This document shows positions 10,473 to 23,212 of a DNA stretch of 64,000 bases, piece by piece. The translations under genes were made by a program, and so were the position numbers. The stretch spans positions 7,948,899-8,012,898 of the forward strand of contig CM055275.1 of the NCBI GenBank assembly GCA_029237695.1. Reading direction: 5' to 3'. Under the pieces are notes generated by a model that was not told the DNA's origin, did not search any database, and was given only the letters and a program-made list of their open reading frames with translations. Each line of letters opens with the position of its first letter. Within the stretch, counting starts at the first letter, position 1. This DNA comes from Conchocele bisecta (lineage: Eukaryota > Mollusca > Bivalvia > Lucinida > Thyasiridae).

Positions 10473-12232
10473 CCTTTCACACAGCTTATTGATATTCGTT
10501 AAACAAAAACACCACTAGGCGCGCTTTGTTGTCTTCTGACAAACTCTTGTTACCAAATCTATTTATACGCGTTTTCCAAAGATAATGCGCCAGAGACGAT
10601 GCAAAGTATCGAGAATGATGAAATAATAAACAAGTTGTTGCGGCTTAACGGGAGTAAACATTCCTTTTCATTTTTCCTTCCCAGTATAGTTTACATCTAT
10701 ATAGTCTTTTCGGTAACATCTGGGAATACTATTTCTATTTTGCATATTAACACACTGAAGTTACCCTGCGAGTTTTGGAACCGGTACGACGGTTCTTATG
10801 GCCATTACATCAACCACTTACATGTAGCCACCGCAGCTGCACAATCGAGGTAGCCAGACATGCTAAACTGGCATCAACACGTAGTTCCGCAAAACGCGGC
10901 ATGTTTATAGTATCCTGTAAGAACTTGTATAAGAGTGTCACATAAATCGTGCCAACACGTAGCAGGGTTCCCGAATTGCGCGATGGCTTATCCGAGCGAG
11001 TAATTGACACAGGTCAATATGACTTAACCTGCACCTGCGATCAGAGAACATTCAAATGTGTTATTCAACGGCATTATGTTTATTACATAGCGACCAGCCC
11101 ATTCCCTGATCGGATCAGCGTAATATCCCTCTTTTCAGCCGGCTACCCATTTATTGAATTGAGACATTTTCAGCAAGAAGACTGTTCTATGCCGTTTTAT
11201 GAAAATATGGTAAATACTATTTTTCTAAATAATTTTACTGTGCTGTATCAAAATATTTTATTATTTCAATCTCCATTTGGAGTTTGTTCGCACCGTAATG
11301 ACCACCATAAAAATCCATCGATTTCAAAGGAAATGGCATATGCATGCACGGTGTTCCGTTAATGCCATCGTAATATCACTATCGTACTATGGTATCCAGC
11401 AGAGCAAATAATCTGCAATGTTTTCATGCAATCGGATACTCTCAGTGTTTAAGACTGGTTCCCGGCAGTATTGCTATGCTCTATTGTACCATACTACGAT
11501 GACAATAGTTCGAAGCTACGATGACATAGTATTATACACGACGACGATAGTATGATGCTACGAATACCATGGCATGATACTACGATACGGCGATGACGAT
11601 ACTACGATATAATATCGTAATATCGTCAATCGTGCTATCTTGATATCGCGTCATCGTCATCGTAGTGTCGACTTACCGTAGTATCGACCCGATAGAGATA
11701 TTACGATGGCCTAAATGGAACACCATGTATGCATACTAATGTTAAAACTGCCATATAACGGATTACCATAGGAGAGTCAGCTAGTAATCACCATTTTCCT
11801 ACATTTAAACCCATATATTCTGATAATGTTCGCTAAATATTTCGGGCAGTGTTGTTTATTCCATGAATAATGATTCCCCAAGATATTTGTCGAGTATTTT
11901 CAGCCGCGGCCTTTGGTATTAGTTGAGACGCAGTATTATGAACTTTCAGCAACAAATTGTAGTAGCACCAGAGAAAGCATGTTTGAAAGATGAATTGCTG
12001 AAATATTAATATATTTACGTAAATGCCAAGTCAATGCACATAACCTGTGAACTATATGTGACAAAATGAGTATCATGAGAGAAATGCATATGAACTATGA
12101 AGAAGTTCAGTGGAAGGAACCATATTTGATAAGAAACATACAGTATTACCCCAATTATGATATTTTAATATATGTGTCATGCGTAGTACATGTATTACGT
12201 GTATGCTTGTATATTGGTTTCCGTTTAAAATT
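10473..12232. repeat. Left arm of a giant inverted repeat
   Basis: This arm pairs in reverse complement with 13,510-15,311. Anchors: CCTTTCACACAGCTT (10,473) with AAGCTGTGTGAAAGG (15,297); CAGCCGCGGCCTTTGGT (about 11,901) with ACCAAAGGCCGCGGCTG (13,801); GAAGAAGTTCAGTGGAAGG (12,099) with CCTTCCACTGAACTTCTTC (13,601). The sums of paired coordinates stay near 25,600-25,800, so the pairing is collinear with small indels. The arm contains TATCG-rich stretches (11,360-11,710). The open frame at 10,949-11,362 has no recognisable domain and is not conserved in the other arm. Confidence 0.88.
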
Positions 12233-12814
12233 TGACCCTGTTGTATCATTATCCGTACATAACGGTCGCAATACATGTGTATGTAATTGCATTAACATTG
12301 GTACTTGACCGCCACATGGGGTTATATACACGCACCATATTATCGTTCGCCACGCATTACATATACACCGACACTGCACTGCAGAGGTACCAGATGGTAC
12401 ATATCCCGGTTCAAGCGTATTGGGTTTGTCGGGTAATTTAATATGCAGGATGTTCCCACCATACTGCTCCAGTTTTTACCAATTAAAAGTAGTGAAAGCC
12501 AGCATAGTCTATATCCACAGGAAGTAATGTGCATAAATCATAAAATTGACCAGCTAAATGCTGACCATGTTTTGACCTGTCAATTAATCTGTCTTAGCTA
12601 AGAAAATGTGAACAGATGAACACATTTTTTTTCTCACTTTTCAAATTCGTTTATTCGAGGAACATATCTATGACACAATGACTATGCATGGAACAAGTAA
12701 TATGCTAAATACACGTAAATATAATTATATCGACATGTTCAAATATGTTACTCCAGCTTGGTAATTTTTTTAGATATGTATAAGTATACTATTAAACTAG
12801 AGAAAGTGAGCAGG

Positions 12815-13312
12815 GTCTCACGTATACCCCCGACCGCCGCCTTGACCGACAAATAAAAACGTTAGCGCAAATATTTATAAAAAAAACTTTAACACAAGTT
12901 TCTAAGTACATGTAATTTGATCTTGACCTTGGATGTGGTATGGAATTAAAATATGGATGATGATAAGGAAGTATATAAAGTTTGAAGTCAATCGTACCGT
13001 TGCAAAGATAATGGGTCCACGAAAACTTTAAGGCAAATTACCGACGCCACTTTCTAAGTAATTTGACCTTGACCTTTGACATGAAGGCCGCATGAGTGCG
13101 GTATGGAATGCACATATGGATGATTATAAGGAAGTATATGGAGTTTGGGGTCAATCCGACTTACCGTTATAGAGATAATGGGTACCCAAAAACGTTAACG
13201 TGGACGGACGGACGAGCAAACGGACAAACGAACGGACGGAAGGACGGACGGAATAACGAAAACTATATACCCCTCGACATACTCCGTATGCCGGGGTATA
13301 TAATGAGGTAAA
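12815..13312 (+). mobile_element. Pearl-type element in the spacer of the giant palindrome
   Basis: Two core units of roughly 165 bp (each with 'tttgaccttgacctt', 'ggaagtatat' and 'agataatgggt' words) are followed by an (ACGG)n tract at 13,203-13,255. A terminal hairpin then reads TATACCCC..GGGGTATA (about 13,267-13,300). This order matches the bivalve pearl layout. It sits between the arms of the large inverted repeat. Confidence 0.75.
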
Positions 13313-13509
13313 TACATGTACATGTATATTTTATGTGAAGGTCTAGCGTCAAACATTCAGTAAACCTCTATAAACCGGACATCATGTGATGGCCCCAGGA
13401 TTTCGTGCTGCCGTATTATGGTTTTGCCCGGCATCTAACATGTGTCTAATGTGCATCGGATTGATAAAACGCATATTGTAATGTATTGCGAGTAACATAT
13501 CCATCTTTC

Positions 13510-15311
13510 GGCACTTTAAACGAAAACCAATACACAAGCATACACGTACGCATGACACACATATTACAATATCAGAATATGTTTGTTATCAAATATGTTT
13601 CCTTCCACTGAACTTCTTCATATTTCACATGAATTTCTCTCATGATACTCGAATTGTCACATACGGTTCACAATTCTGTGCATTGACTTCGCATTTACGT
13701 AAATATAGTAATATGTCAGCAAATCATCTTTCAAACAGCCCGTTCTCTGGTGGTCCTATAGTTTGTTGCTGAAAGTTTACAATAATGCGTCTCTACTAAT
13801 ACCAAAGGCCGCGGCTGAAAATACTAGACAAATATCTTTGGGAATCATTTTTCATGGAATAAACAACACTGCCCGAAATATTTAGCGAACATTATCAGAA
13901 TATATGGGGTTAAATGTAGGAAAATGGTGATTACTATCTGACTCTCCTATGGTAATCCGTTATATGGCAGTTTTAACATTAGTATGCATACACGGTGTTC
14001 CGTTTAGACCATCGTAATATCGCTATCGGGTCAATACTACTATAACCCGACATTATGATGACGATGACGCGATATCATGATAGCACGATGACGATACTAC
14101 GATATATAGGACAATGGTGGTGATTACTATCCGACATTCTTATTGTAATCCGTTATATGGCAGTTTAGCAGTATGAACATGATGAATGTACGGTGTTCCG
14201 TTTAGGCCATCGTAATATCGATATCGGGTCGATACAACGATAACACGATAACGATGATACGATATCACGATAGCACGATGACGATATTACGATATTATAT
14301 CGGTATCGTAGCAGCGTACTATTGTCATAATTATATCGTAGCATCCCTGAGTGTACATGTACATTTTGATCAGGAACTACGTACACTGCTTGCAAATGTA
14401 ACTAGCATACAACATCCGATCATACATAAGACAAGATATTTCTATTTAATCGTAATTTAATCGCTGTCAAGTAGATCCAGTGAACGGGATCAAGTTAGTT
14501 TCCTACAAATTCTTATCTCCTTGCCGATCATCACCCGATTTCCAAATATCACTCGCAGGCTGGTGCACATCGACCTGTGTTAAGTACTCACGCCTATTTC
14601 CATCGCGCAATTCGGGCACCCTGCTACGTGTTGGCACGATTTATGTGACACTCTTATGCACATTATTACTGGATAGTGTAAACATGCCGCATGTTGTGGA
14701 AATAATGCTGATGCCAGTTTAGCAAGTCTGGCTACTGCATGTTATAGTGTACGAATTGATGAACTGAATGGCAAAAAACATAAACCCTTACTGAACCATG
14801 CAGATGCATTGTTCAATCTGGGACTAGACTGGTTGCACCATTCTTTGGAGGTCATGAACTCCGAGTAACTCCAGTGTGCAGACCAGACATGACCCGGTCA
14901 AATAGCTTGGGTCACGCACAATGAATGCAGGATCGCTGTTGAAATGCTTAATTGTTGTCATACCGGTTCCAAAACTCGCCAGAACCACTAGTAATTTCAG
15001 TGTGTTATTATACAAAATAGAAATAATATTCCGAAATATTACCGAAAAGCCTATATATATGTAAACTATACTGAGAAGGAAAATAAAAGTTTACTCCGAG
15101 ACCCGCTAAGTTGCAATAACCTTTATGATTTGATGTTTAATTTCGATACACATGTCAGAATGTGTCTAGAGTGCAGTTAACTGCATAGTCTCTGGCGCAT
15201 CATCTTTGGAAAATGCGTATCAATGGATTAGGTAACACGAGTTGTCAGAAGACAACGAAGCGCGCCTGGTGATGCTTTAGTTTAACGAATATCAAGAAGC
15301 TGTGTGAAAGG
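13510..15311. repeat. Right arm of a giant inverted repeat
   Basis: Reverse-complement partner of 10,473-12,232. It includes CATCGCGCAATTCGGG (14,603) paired with the CCCGAATTGCGCGATGG stretch near 10,970, and TATCG-rich blocks at 14,010-14,350. Divergence between the arms (many substitutions and small indels) means it is not a very recent duplication. No coding region was recognised. Confidence 0.88.
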
Positions 15312-16100
15312 AAGCAGACATTAAAATAAATTTGTCCCACTGTTAAGTTCGAGAAAGCGCTAAAATTTATGTTTCATCATGTTTTATCGGCTAAGTGAAT
15401 GCACCAATTTTTAATAAATTTAGTCATAGAGTGCTGCTCATGAGAATCGCCTCCGTGTGGTTATCTGGTGCACTGCATTTATTAGAATCTTCTCATGAGA
15501 ATTATAACACATGTGGTACCATTGTAAACCAATTTACTAGTGATAATATAATTATCCGCAATGTATGATTGCGGGTGCAACATGACTGCGACATGACGAT
15601 CCGTTGATTACTTGTGTAAACGTTTTCGGACCATATCCCGGTAGGGTATCGTCACATTGTGTATTAGCTGCACAGGATGCACTATATGGCTACACCACGG
15701 TCAACAATTGCGCAATTTTATTTAAGTTTCGCGCACTAAAGTGTAGGGAAGACCTGCAGGGCGTTGACGTTCATAATTCGCTATATTGTTATTAAGAAAC
15801 GATTCTACAATATAACACAAAACTATTACCATAAACTTACCTAAGAAAGTGTGTATTAGCAAAAGTGTTATGTCACTTTCCACGAAGTAGAAATGAAACA
15901 AACGCAAATTTGGAAGGACTACTCCGTCATAACGCTTATGTAATGCAGTGTAATTAAATTTAATTAGAGTTATGTACTCAGAACTAAGATTGTATGCGTG
16001 TTATCCCATTACACGTATCTACAGACACGTGTCTTATAGTGAAAAAAAAATACACTTATAATTAACTCTTAAACATGTTAAAAGGCCAAAACCGGAGATT
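15312..16100. other. Intergenic stretch, no gene seen
   Basis: Unique-looking AT-rich sequence. No domain, tRNA or repeat array is recognised. Short open frames here have no supporting motif. Confidence 0.4.
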
Positions 16101-16104
16101 ATCG

Positions 16105-17420
16105 TCTGCTTTTCAGCTCGACTATTCGAAGAATAAGTAGAGCTTATGTTGTCACCCCGGCGTCGGCGTCGGCGTCACCGTCACGCATTGGTTAAGGTTT
16201 TTAGTCAAGCTTGTATATGGAATACTACTGGCCCTACACCCACCATACTTGGACAACTTCATCTCCTAGTGATGTACATCAATAACCCCTGATCTATATT
16301 TGACCTTCACCTACATTTCCTCTTGAATTACTTGGTTAATTCCCCTTGGTTAAGGTTTTTACTCAACCTTGGTTAAGGTTTTTAGTCAAGTTTGTATATG
16401 CAATACTACTGGCCCTACACCCACCATACTTGGACAACTTCATCTCCTAGTGATGCACATCAATAAACCCTGATCTATATTTGACCTTGACCTATATTTC
16501 CTCTTGAATTACTTACTTAATTCCCCTTGGTTAAGGTTTTTAGTCAACCTTGGTTAAGGTTTTTTTTTCAAGCTTGTACATTGAATACTATTGTGCATCC
16601 ACACACCATACTTCGACAACCTTTTCTCATAGGTATGTACATCAATAACCCCTCCCCCCCTGATCTATATTTGACCTTCACCTACATTTCCTCTTCAATT
16701 ACTTACTTATTTCCTTTTGGTTAAGGTTTTTAGTCAACCTTCTATATGGAATACTACTGGCCCTACACCCACCATACTTGGACAACTTCATCTCCTAGTG
16801 ATGTACATAACAACCCCTGATCTATATTTGACCTTGACCTACATTTCCTCTTGAATTACTTAATTCCCCTTAGTTAACGTTTTTAATCAAGCTTGTACAT
16901 GGAATACTCCTGGCCCTACACCAACCATACTTGGACAACTTCATCTCCTAGTGATGTACATCAACAACCCCTGACCTATATTTGACCTTGACCTACATTT
17001 AACCTTAAATTACTTACTTATTTCCCCTTGGTTAAGGTTTTTACTCAACCTTGGTTAAGGTTATTAGTCAAGCTTGTAGATGGAATACTATTGTGCATAC
17101 ATACACCATACTTGGATAACTTTTTCTCATAGGGATGTACATCAATAACCCCTGACCTTTATTTTACCTTCACCTACATTTAACCTTGAATTACTTAGTT
17201 AATGTTTATAGTCAAGCTTGTATATGGAATACTTCTGGGCCTACATCAACCATACTTGGACAACTTCATCTCCTAGTGATGTACATCAATAATCCCTGAC
17301 CTATATTTGACCTTGACCTACTTTTATCCTTGGATTACTTAGTTATCTCCCCTTGGTTACGGTTTTTACTCAAGCTTGTATATGGAATACTCCTGGGCCT
17401 ACAGCAACCATACTTGGAAA
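16105..17420 (-). repeat. Tandem array, units ~165-190 bp, with GGCGTC microsatellite
   Basis: It opens with CAGCTCGACTATTCGAAGAA and a GGCGTC repeat (16,160-16,180). About seven units follow, each carrying 'ttggttaaggtttttag', 'caagcttgtatatggaat', 'catacttggacaacttc' and 'tttgaccttgacctac' words. A microsatellite beside long core repeats is the pearl layout read in reverse. Confidence 0.85.
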
Positions 17421-18640
17421 ACCACGCACCTACGTCCAAGGTCAAGGTCACTGTTGAAGGTCAAAGGTCAAACCTATTGAAATTCCCTTCCGCTCTATAT
17501 CTTCTACACCGATGCATGGATTATCAAATGGCTTGGCACAAATGTTTCTCATGATGAGAAGGTGTGTCGCGATCAATAACCACGCACCTACGTCCAAGGT
17601 CAAGGTCACAGTTGAAGGTCAAATGTCAAACCTATTGAAATTCCCTTCCGCTCTATATCTTCTACACCGATGCATGGATTATCAAATTGCTAACCACGCA
17701 CCTACGTCCAAGGTCACAGTTGAAGGTCAAACCTATTGAAATTCCCTTCCGCTCTATATCTTCTACACCGATGCATGGATTATCAAATGGCTTGGCACAA
17801 ATGTTTCTCATGATGAGAAGGTGTGTCGCAATCAATAAACACGCACCTATGTTCAAGGTCAAGGTCACAGTTGAAGGTCAAAGGTCAAACCTATTGAAAT
17901 TCCCTTCCGCTCTATATCTTCTACACCGATGCATGGATTATCAAATGCCTTAGCACAAATGTTTATCAGGATGAGAAGGTGTGTCGCGATCAATAACCAC
18001 GCACCTACATCCAAGGTCAAGGTCACAGTTGAAGGTCAAAGGTAAAAAATATTAAATTCCCAAATGGCTTGGCACAAATGTTTCTCACGATGAGAAGGTG
18101 TGTCGCGATCAATAACCACGCACCTACGTCCGAGGTCAAGGTCACTGTTGAAGGTCAAAGGTCAAACCTATTGAAATTCCCTTCCGCTCTATGTCTTCTA
18201 CACCGATGCATGGATTATCAAATGGCTTAGCACAAATGTTTCTCATGATGAGAAGGTGTGTCGCGATCAATAACCACGCACCTACGTCCAAGGTCAAGGT
18301 CACAGTTGAAGGTGAAAGGTCAAACCTATTGAAATTCCCTTCTGCTCTATATCTTCTACACTGAGGCATAGATTATCAAATTGCTAACCACGCACCTACG
18401 TCCAAGGTCACAGTTGAAGGTCAAAGGTCAAACCTATTGAAATTCCCTTCCGCTCTATATCTTCTACACCGATGCATGGATTATCAAATGGCTTGGCACA
18501 AATGTTTCTCATGATGAAAAGGTGTGTCGCAATCAATAACCACGCACCTACGTCCAAGGTCAAGGTCACAGTTGAAGGTCAAACCTATTGAAATTCCCTT
18601 CCGCTCTATATCTTCTACACCGATGCATGGATTATCACAC
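17421..18640 (-). repeat. Tandem array, 113-160 bp units dense in AGGTCA
   Basis: There are nine units starting CCACGCACCTACGTCC at about 17,421, 17,580, 17,695, 17,840, 17,998, 18,117, 18,273, 18,387 and 18,540. Short units lack a 46-bp block containing 'cttggcacaaatgtttc'. Most units contain AAGGTCAAGGTCAC and GAAGGTCAAAGGTCAAA, that is up to four AGGTCA hexamers. Several frames stay open through the array on both strands, but these are repeat frames and not genes. Confidence 0.9.
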
Positions 18641-20380
18641 TATGCACAGGGTCAAGGTCACAGACTTGATGCGTTTGAAACCTTAACGCTCGGCTAAATG
18701 GCTTATAATAAAAAATGTCTCGTTTTCTTTGGCTGCCAGTGGGGGTATTCGTGTGCCGACAGGCCACATTTCTAGTTTCCCTTGGTTAATGTTTTTAGTC
18801 GACCTTGGTTAAGGTTTTTATGCAGGCCGCAGCCACCTTCTTTGTCAAGCTATGTGTACATCGACAACCCTCGTAGTCGAGCTATGCTGTTCTCCTACAG
18901 CTCTTGTTTATTGTTCAGATATGTTTTAACAATGCACATGTTGGACAGCACATGATAATTGTCTACATTGGAGACAATTATCAGGTGCTTACAAACCTGC
19001 TTACAAACCAGGTTTTCATTACGTACAAGAAAATGTCGGCACACGAATTCCACAGGGTGGCAGATATATTTTCGAAACTCCAGCGAACTTGTGAAGGACG
19101 GACACAAGGATACACAGTCCAAACACGATATGCCACCTGCTCTACCGAGACCGGTGTACAACTAAAATTAAAAGGCAGACGACAACGGGAATTGTAAGGG
19201 TTAGTCATGCATCCAGACATGAATACCCGCGCAGCATTTATATCCCGCCCCCATGGTTTTTGCCGCGAATATTATGGAACATCTGATTGGCTGACTGAAC
19301 GTATGAACCCATTAATTAGATAACCGACCCTGCCTGGCACTTTGGTCAGACTGGACCATGCCTATAATTTCGGCGGTATATCTCGCTTTCCGTTTTGACT
19401 GCGGAACACTGGATTTTACTCAGGCATGTATACGTTATTTACTTTTGCTTAGGGCCAACCCTACATACAAGTATTATGATAATCGTACCTACATGTATAC
19501 ATACTGTAAGGTGGACGTCACTTGCGCGTGATGAATTCCATATGGGTTCTATATTTAACGGGAAATTCCTTTGTTAATTCCGACTTTCTTTCTAGTTTTC
19601 ACCGTTTCCGATCATGACTTGTGACGTAATGTGTGTCATACATGTATATAGTATGGTCACCTTTTAACTCGTTTGTTTATATTTTCAGAGGATATGACAC
19701 TACAGGAATACGTTAATCTATTTGATGGAACAACGTTTTTTTCTGATTCCTGATGCGTAAGGAAGACAAATGATAGTTGGTAACGACACGTGTGCATACA
19801 TGTGAATTAGAACACCATGTCCGACTCTTTAAGGTCGATTTCACTCAACTGTGTTGCATGTATGTCTAGACAGTCTGCTTTATTGTGCATGCCCCACATG
19901 CAAATACAAGGTTTAGTACTTATTCATTGTTTGCGTATAACCACTGTATTTGTGAATGAGACTGGAAAAACGGGGCTTATGGGGTATGCCACCAGCGTAG
20001 TATGCACATCCGTGTAGTCTGATCGGGGTCTACACCGTTCGCTATTCCGTGAATGAAACACCCGTCATATTTCTAAAGCAACATACATTGTATATCGTTA
20101 TTAGCCAAAATAGATGTCATATTTGTTCAGGAACTACACATAAATCGCATAAACCCAATGTTGCCTGTCACAGTACAATAGCTGTTTCAATAACTAACCA
20201 ACTAACTAATATCTGACAGGAATGTTTAATACACGTGCCGCAGTTATGGTATAATTCAGAGAGTCCGTTAACTCGACATATATTTGGAACATTAACATTG
20301 TGACAATTTACCGTCAATAGGAACAATTAGTAAAGCTAACTGGAAACTTATTAGTAAAGCATTTTATGTCCAAGTTCATA
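18641..20380. other. Intergenic stretch, no gene seen
   Basis: 18,650-18,790 is a repeat edge ending in a 'gtgtgccgacaggc' word also present at 26,556. 19,960-20,050 contains a degenerate CTGTGACTGG-type MITE half. Open frames at 18,895-19,220 overlap on both strands and show no domain. Confidence 0.45.
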
Positions 20381-20384
20381 GTGA

Positions 20385-21080
20385 CAAATGCTTGTTTCAG
20401 AACGATAATATTATGAACCTTTTCATATTGACCTCATTACATGTATGTGTTTTTGCTTTCATAGTTTATTTTATGAACATTTTCATAGCTACTAATGATT
20501 GTCAGAGAACGGAAATCTTATGCAAATTTTCGTAGCGACTAATGTTTGTCTGAGAACGGGAATGTTAGGAAAATGTTCATAGCGGCTACAATATGTGGGA
20601 GCGATGGTACGTTTTTGGAAAATTTTCATAGCGACTAAAATTTGTCTGAAAGCAGTAATTTTCATAGCGACTTCAATATGTGAGAGTGATAGAACGGTTT
20701 ATGAAAATGTTCATAGTGAGAGGTATATTACATTTTATGAACTTGTTCATAGTAACAGTGATATTACGCTTTATGAAAATTTTCATAGCGAGAGTTATAT
20801 TACATTTTATGAAAAATTTATTAGTGAGAGTGATATTGCGCTTTATGAAAATTTTCATAGCGAGAGGTATATTATATTTTATGAAAATTTTAATAGTGAG
20901 AGTGATATTAAGCTTTATGAACATTTTCATAAGGAGAGATATATTACGCTTTATGAAAATTTTCATAGTCCGGTTTATGAAAATTTTCATAGCGAGAGCG
21001 CTAGTACATTTTATGAAAAATTGTTTGTCTCAGAACGGAATGTTATGACAATTTTCATAATGATTTCAATATGTGAGTCA
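20385..21080. repeat. Minisatellite of TATGAAAATTTTCATA palindromes
   Basis: Tandem units, about 60 bp at the left and about 42 bp from 20,690 on, are centred on variants of the self-complementary 16-mer TATGAAAATTTTCATA and separated by AGYGAGAGTGATATTA-like spacers. Because 42 is a multiple of three, three overlapping frames stay open (20,595-21,101 and 20,680-21,048 on plus, 20,673-20,990 on minus). They give 14-residue repeats such as YENFHSERYITF. This is better explained by the repeat than by a gene. Confidence 0.9.
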
Positions 21081-21299
21081 CAGCGGTGGTTGCACTGGTG
21101 ATTGCTGAGTTTCACAACGCTTGAAGGCAAAGGAGATCGCAGAGATGGTATGCTATGTCGTATACTGAATGTCTGTTCCTAATGTCTGTTCTTAGAATCT
21201 GGTGAAATATTATGATAATTTTCAGTCAAGTGCAGTTTGAATTTTTCATAACCCTTCTTATGCATAAGGGGTCGCTATTTTGAGCAACTGGATTTGCTC

Positions 21300-21550
21300 A
21301 AACAACAAAACTGGAGCCTGTTTACAAAGGTTTAAAAGTTTTACAAGTTACAAGGCAAAATGGTGGTGTTCTAAGTCGAAAATGTGGAGATAATCCATGG
21401 CCCGGGGGTCGAATAAAAGATCGAAATAAACCTTGCGCATCTACTCATCATAAGGAAGTTACATTCCAAGTTTCAGGTCTGTAGCTATTACTGTTTAAAA
21501 GTTTTACAAATTACAAGGAAAAATTGCCAAATTATATGTAAAAAGGGGGA
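21300..21550 (+). repeat. Pearl core units, diverged
   Basis: Two diverged units of the GGGGGAGATAATCCATGA core family seen at 23.5-26.3 kb ('aaggaagttacattccaa', 'gtagctattac'). There is no microsatellite end here. Confidence 0.65.
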
Positions 21551-21960
21551 GATAATCCATGACCCGGCGGTCGAATTCAAAATTGAAATAAACTGTGCAC
21601 ATCTACTCATCAGTGTTTGATACGATTCATTAAGCATATCACGCTGGTCATTTAAGCAATTCACTGAGTCACTTTCGTGACGCCACCTTGTAATGTTGAT
21701 TTTCTTGCTACCTTTGGTCATTATTTAATTGGGGATTGCTTACGCGTGGTGTAATGATAATCCATGACCCGGCGGTCGAATTCAAAATTGAAATAAACTG
21801 TGCACATCTACTCATCAGTGTTTGATACGATTCATTAAGCATATCACGCTGGTCATTTAAGCAATTCACTGAGTCACTGTCGTGACGCCACCTTGTAATG
21901 TTGATTTTCTTGCTACCTTTGGTCATTATTTAATTGGGGATTGCTTACGCGTGGTGTAAT
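21551..21960 (+). repeat. Recent 205-bp tandem duplication
   Basis: 21,551-21,755 and 21,756-21,960 are direct copies starting GATAATCCATGACCCGGCGG and ending GCGTGGTGTAAT. I see one mismatch (CACTTTCGTG versus CACTGTCGTG). The near identity implies a young duplication or an assembly duplication. The 72-77 residue minus frames across it are repeat frames. Confidence 0.9.
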
Positions 21961-22054
21961 GGGTAATATGATTTCATATTTTTCGCGAAAATATTCGACC
22001 ATGTCACTTCATCTCGACTATATGGACGATCTCCCTTTGAATTCCAGATACTGG

Positions 22055-22202
22055 TGCTCGACTGTATGGAAATGATTATGAAGTGCTGTCAAAGCATGTA
22101 GTAAATTATTCTAAAGTGTGCTGTCAAAGCATGTTGTTGATGAAAAAAATGGAAAATAAACAGCAGACAACACAAAATTAAGATGTTAGGTGTTAAGGTT
22201 AA
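22055..22202 (-). mobile_element. piggyBac-like hairpin MITE, one half
   Basis: It contains the GTGCTGTCAAAGCATG hairpin, CAGCAGACAAC and a right end GGTTAA matching the complete copy at 30,104-30,295. The left end is not recognisable. Confidence 0.55.
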
Positions 22203-22254
22203 TTCAACATGAATATTTGAGCAGTTTTATATCAAAGTTATTTTTCTTATTTCT

Positions 22255-22712
22255 CTGGAGTGGGTGGTTGGTCGGGCGAACGCGACGGCGTAAATTACCG
22301 GTAGGGATTCCTCCGTATACATGTAGGAATCATAATTTGCCTGGTTTGGCCCTTAGGTACGTTTTTATCTTTGGCTCGTTCAACCTGGGAGTTGAATTGG
22401 GTTATTGCCTATTATAAAAGTAGTAAGATTATTACTGATCCAACTGCTTTTGGGAGGGGGTCAAGTGATTCTGGTGTGGCAAGGACCTGGCATCAGATCA
22501 GGATTATTCTGATTTCAGGGCTGAATATATAGTGTTTTTATTGTAAATATTCAGTTCTGATTTTGTGATTTTCCCCCCATTTGTACATGTACTTGGAACA
22601 TGTACATGTAATATTTGGGATTTAGTACTAAACCCATTGACCCGGCCTTAAATGACCGTAGCTGTTGATAGACAATTAAACCCCAACAAACGAACAAACA
22701 AACAAACTTATT
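22255..22712 (-). mobile_element. R450 dispersed element, full length, inverted
   Basis: Reverse-complement copy: its (CAAA)n head is at 22,680-22,712 and its tail GGGTGGTTGGTCGGGCGAAC is at 22,259. It belongs to the subfamily of 36,250-36,712, with 'ttattactgatcc' and 'gggttattgcc' words. Confidence 0.85.
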
Positions 22713-22814
22713 TCTCTGGTCCATTATGGGCCTCTTGTTTAGTTTGCAATAAAACAAATGAGACTGCAAATATGTTTGTATGCTCCCCGTCTCGGTATAA
22801 CTGTGAGGCATATA

Positions 22815-23212
22815 CAAGGTGCATGATCACGTGGTTACAAGAACAACAACAATGGCTGAATGTGTTGAAAGCGCGCCCATTCCAAAGTAAGTATTATTTG
22901 GCAACGGATTTTGATGAAATATGGGGCAGCAAATGCGTCTTCATGAGCTACATTTGGTGGTCTTGGGACTTCGGCACTTACTTATGTCGTAGACAGTAGA
23001 CACGAAAATCGATTCTTCGCAAAAACGACAGAAGTTTGGGCCAGAGTACCGAGACCACCAAATGCAGCTTAACAAGACGCGTTTGATGCGCCATATTTCA
23101 TCAAAAGTTACATAATAAGAAAAAAAAAAAAGAATACGTAATTTGAATCGGAGGGCTTCTGGAAGTTACAGTACTTGTTGTTGTTGTTGTAACCACGTGA
23201 TCATACACCTTG
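22815..23212. mobile_element. CACGTG-ended MITE, copy 1
   Basis: The terminal inverted repeats are CAAGGTGCATGATCACGTGG and CCACGTGATCATACACCTTG, followed inward by (AAC)n/(GTT)n. The interior is a near-palindrome ('accaccaaatgcagct' against 'agctacatttggtggt') around CGATTCTTCGC. Other copies are at 27,046-27,410 and 54,774-55,196. It is noncoding. Confidence 0.88.

Noticed and set aside
10949..11362. 137-residue plus frame in the left arm of the giant inverted repeat
   Set aside because: No domain recognised, the counterpart arm does not preserve it, and part of it crosses low-complexity sequence.
20595..21101. 168-residue plus frame with YENFHSERYITF-type repeats as a repeat protein gene
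   Set aside because: It lies wholly in a 42-bp minisatellite that keeps three frames open on both strands; no start context, domain or splice signal supports one frame.
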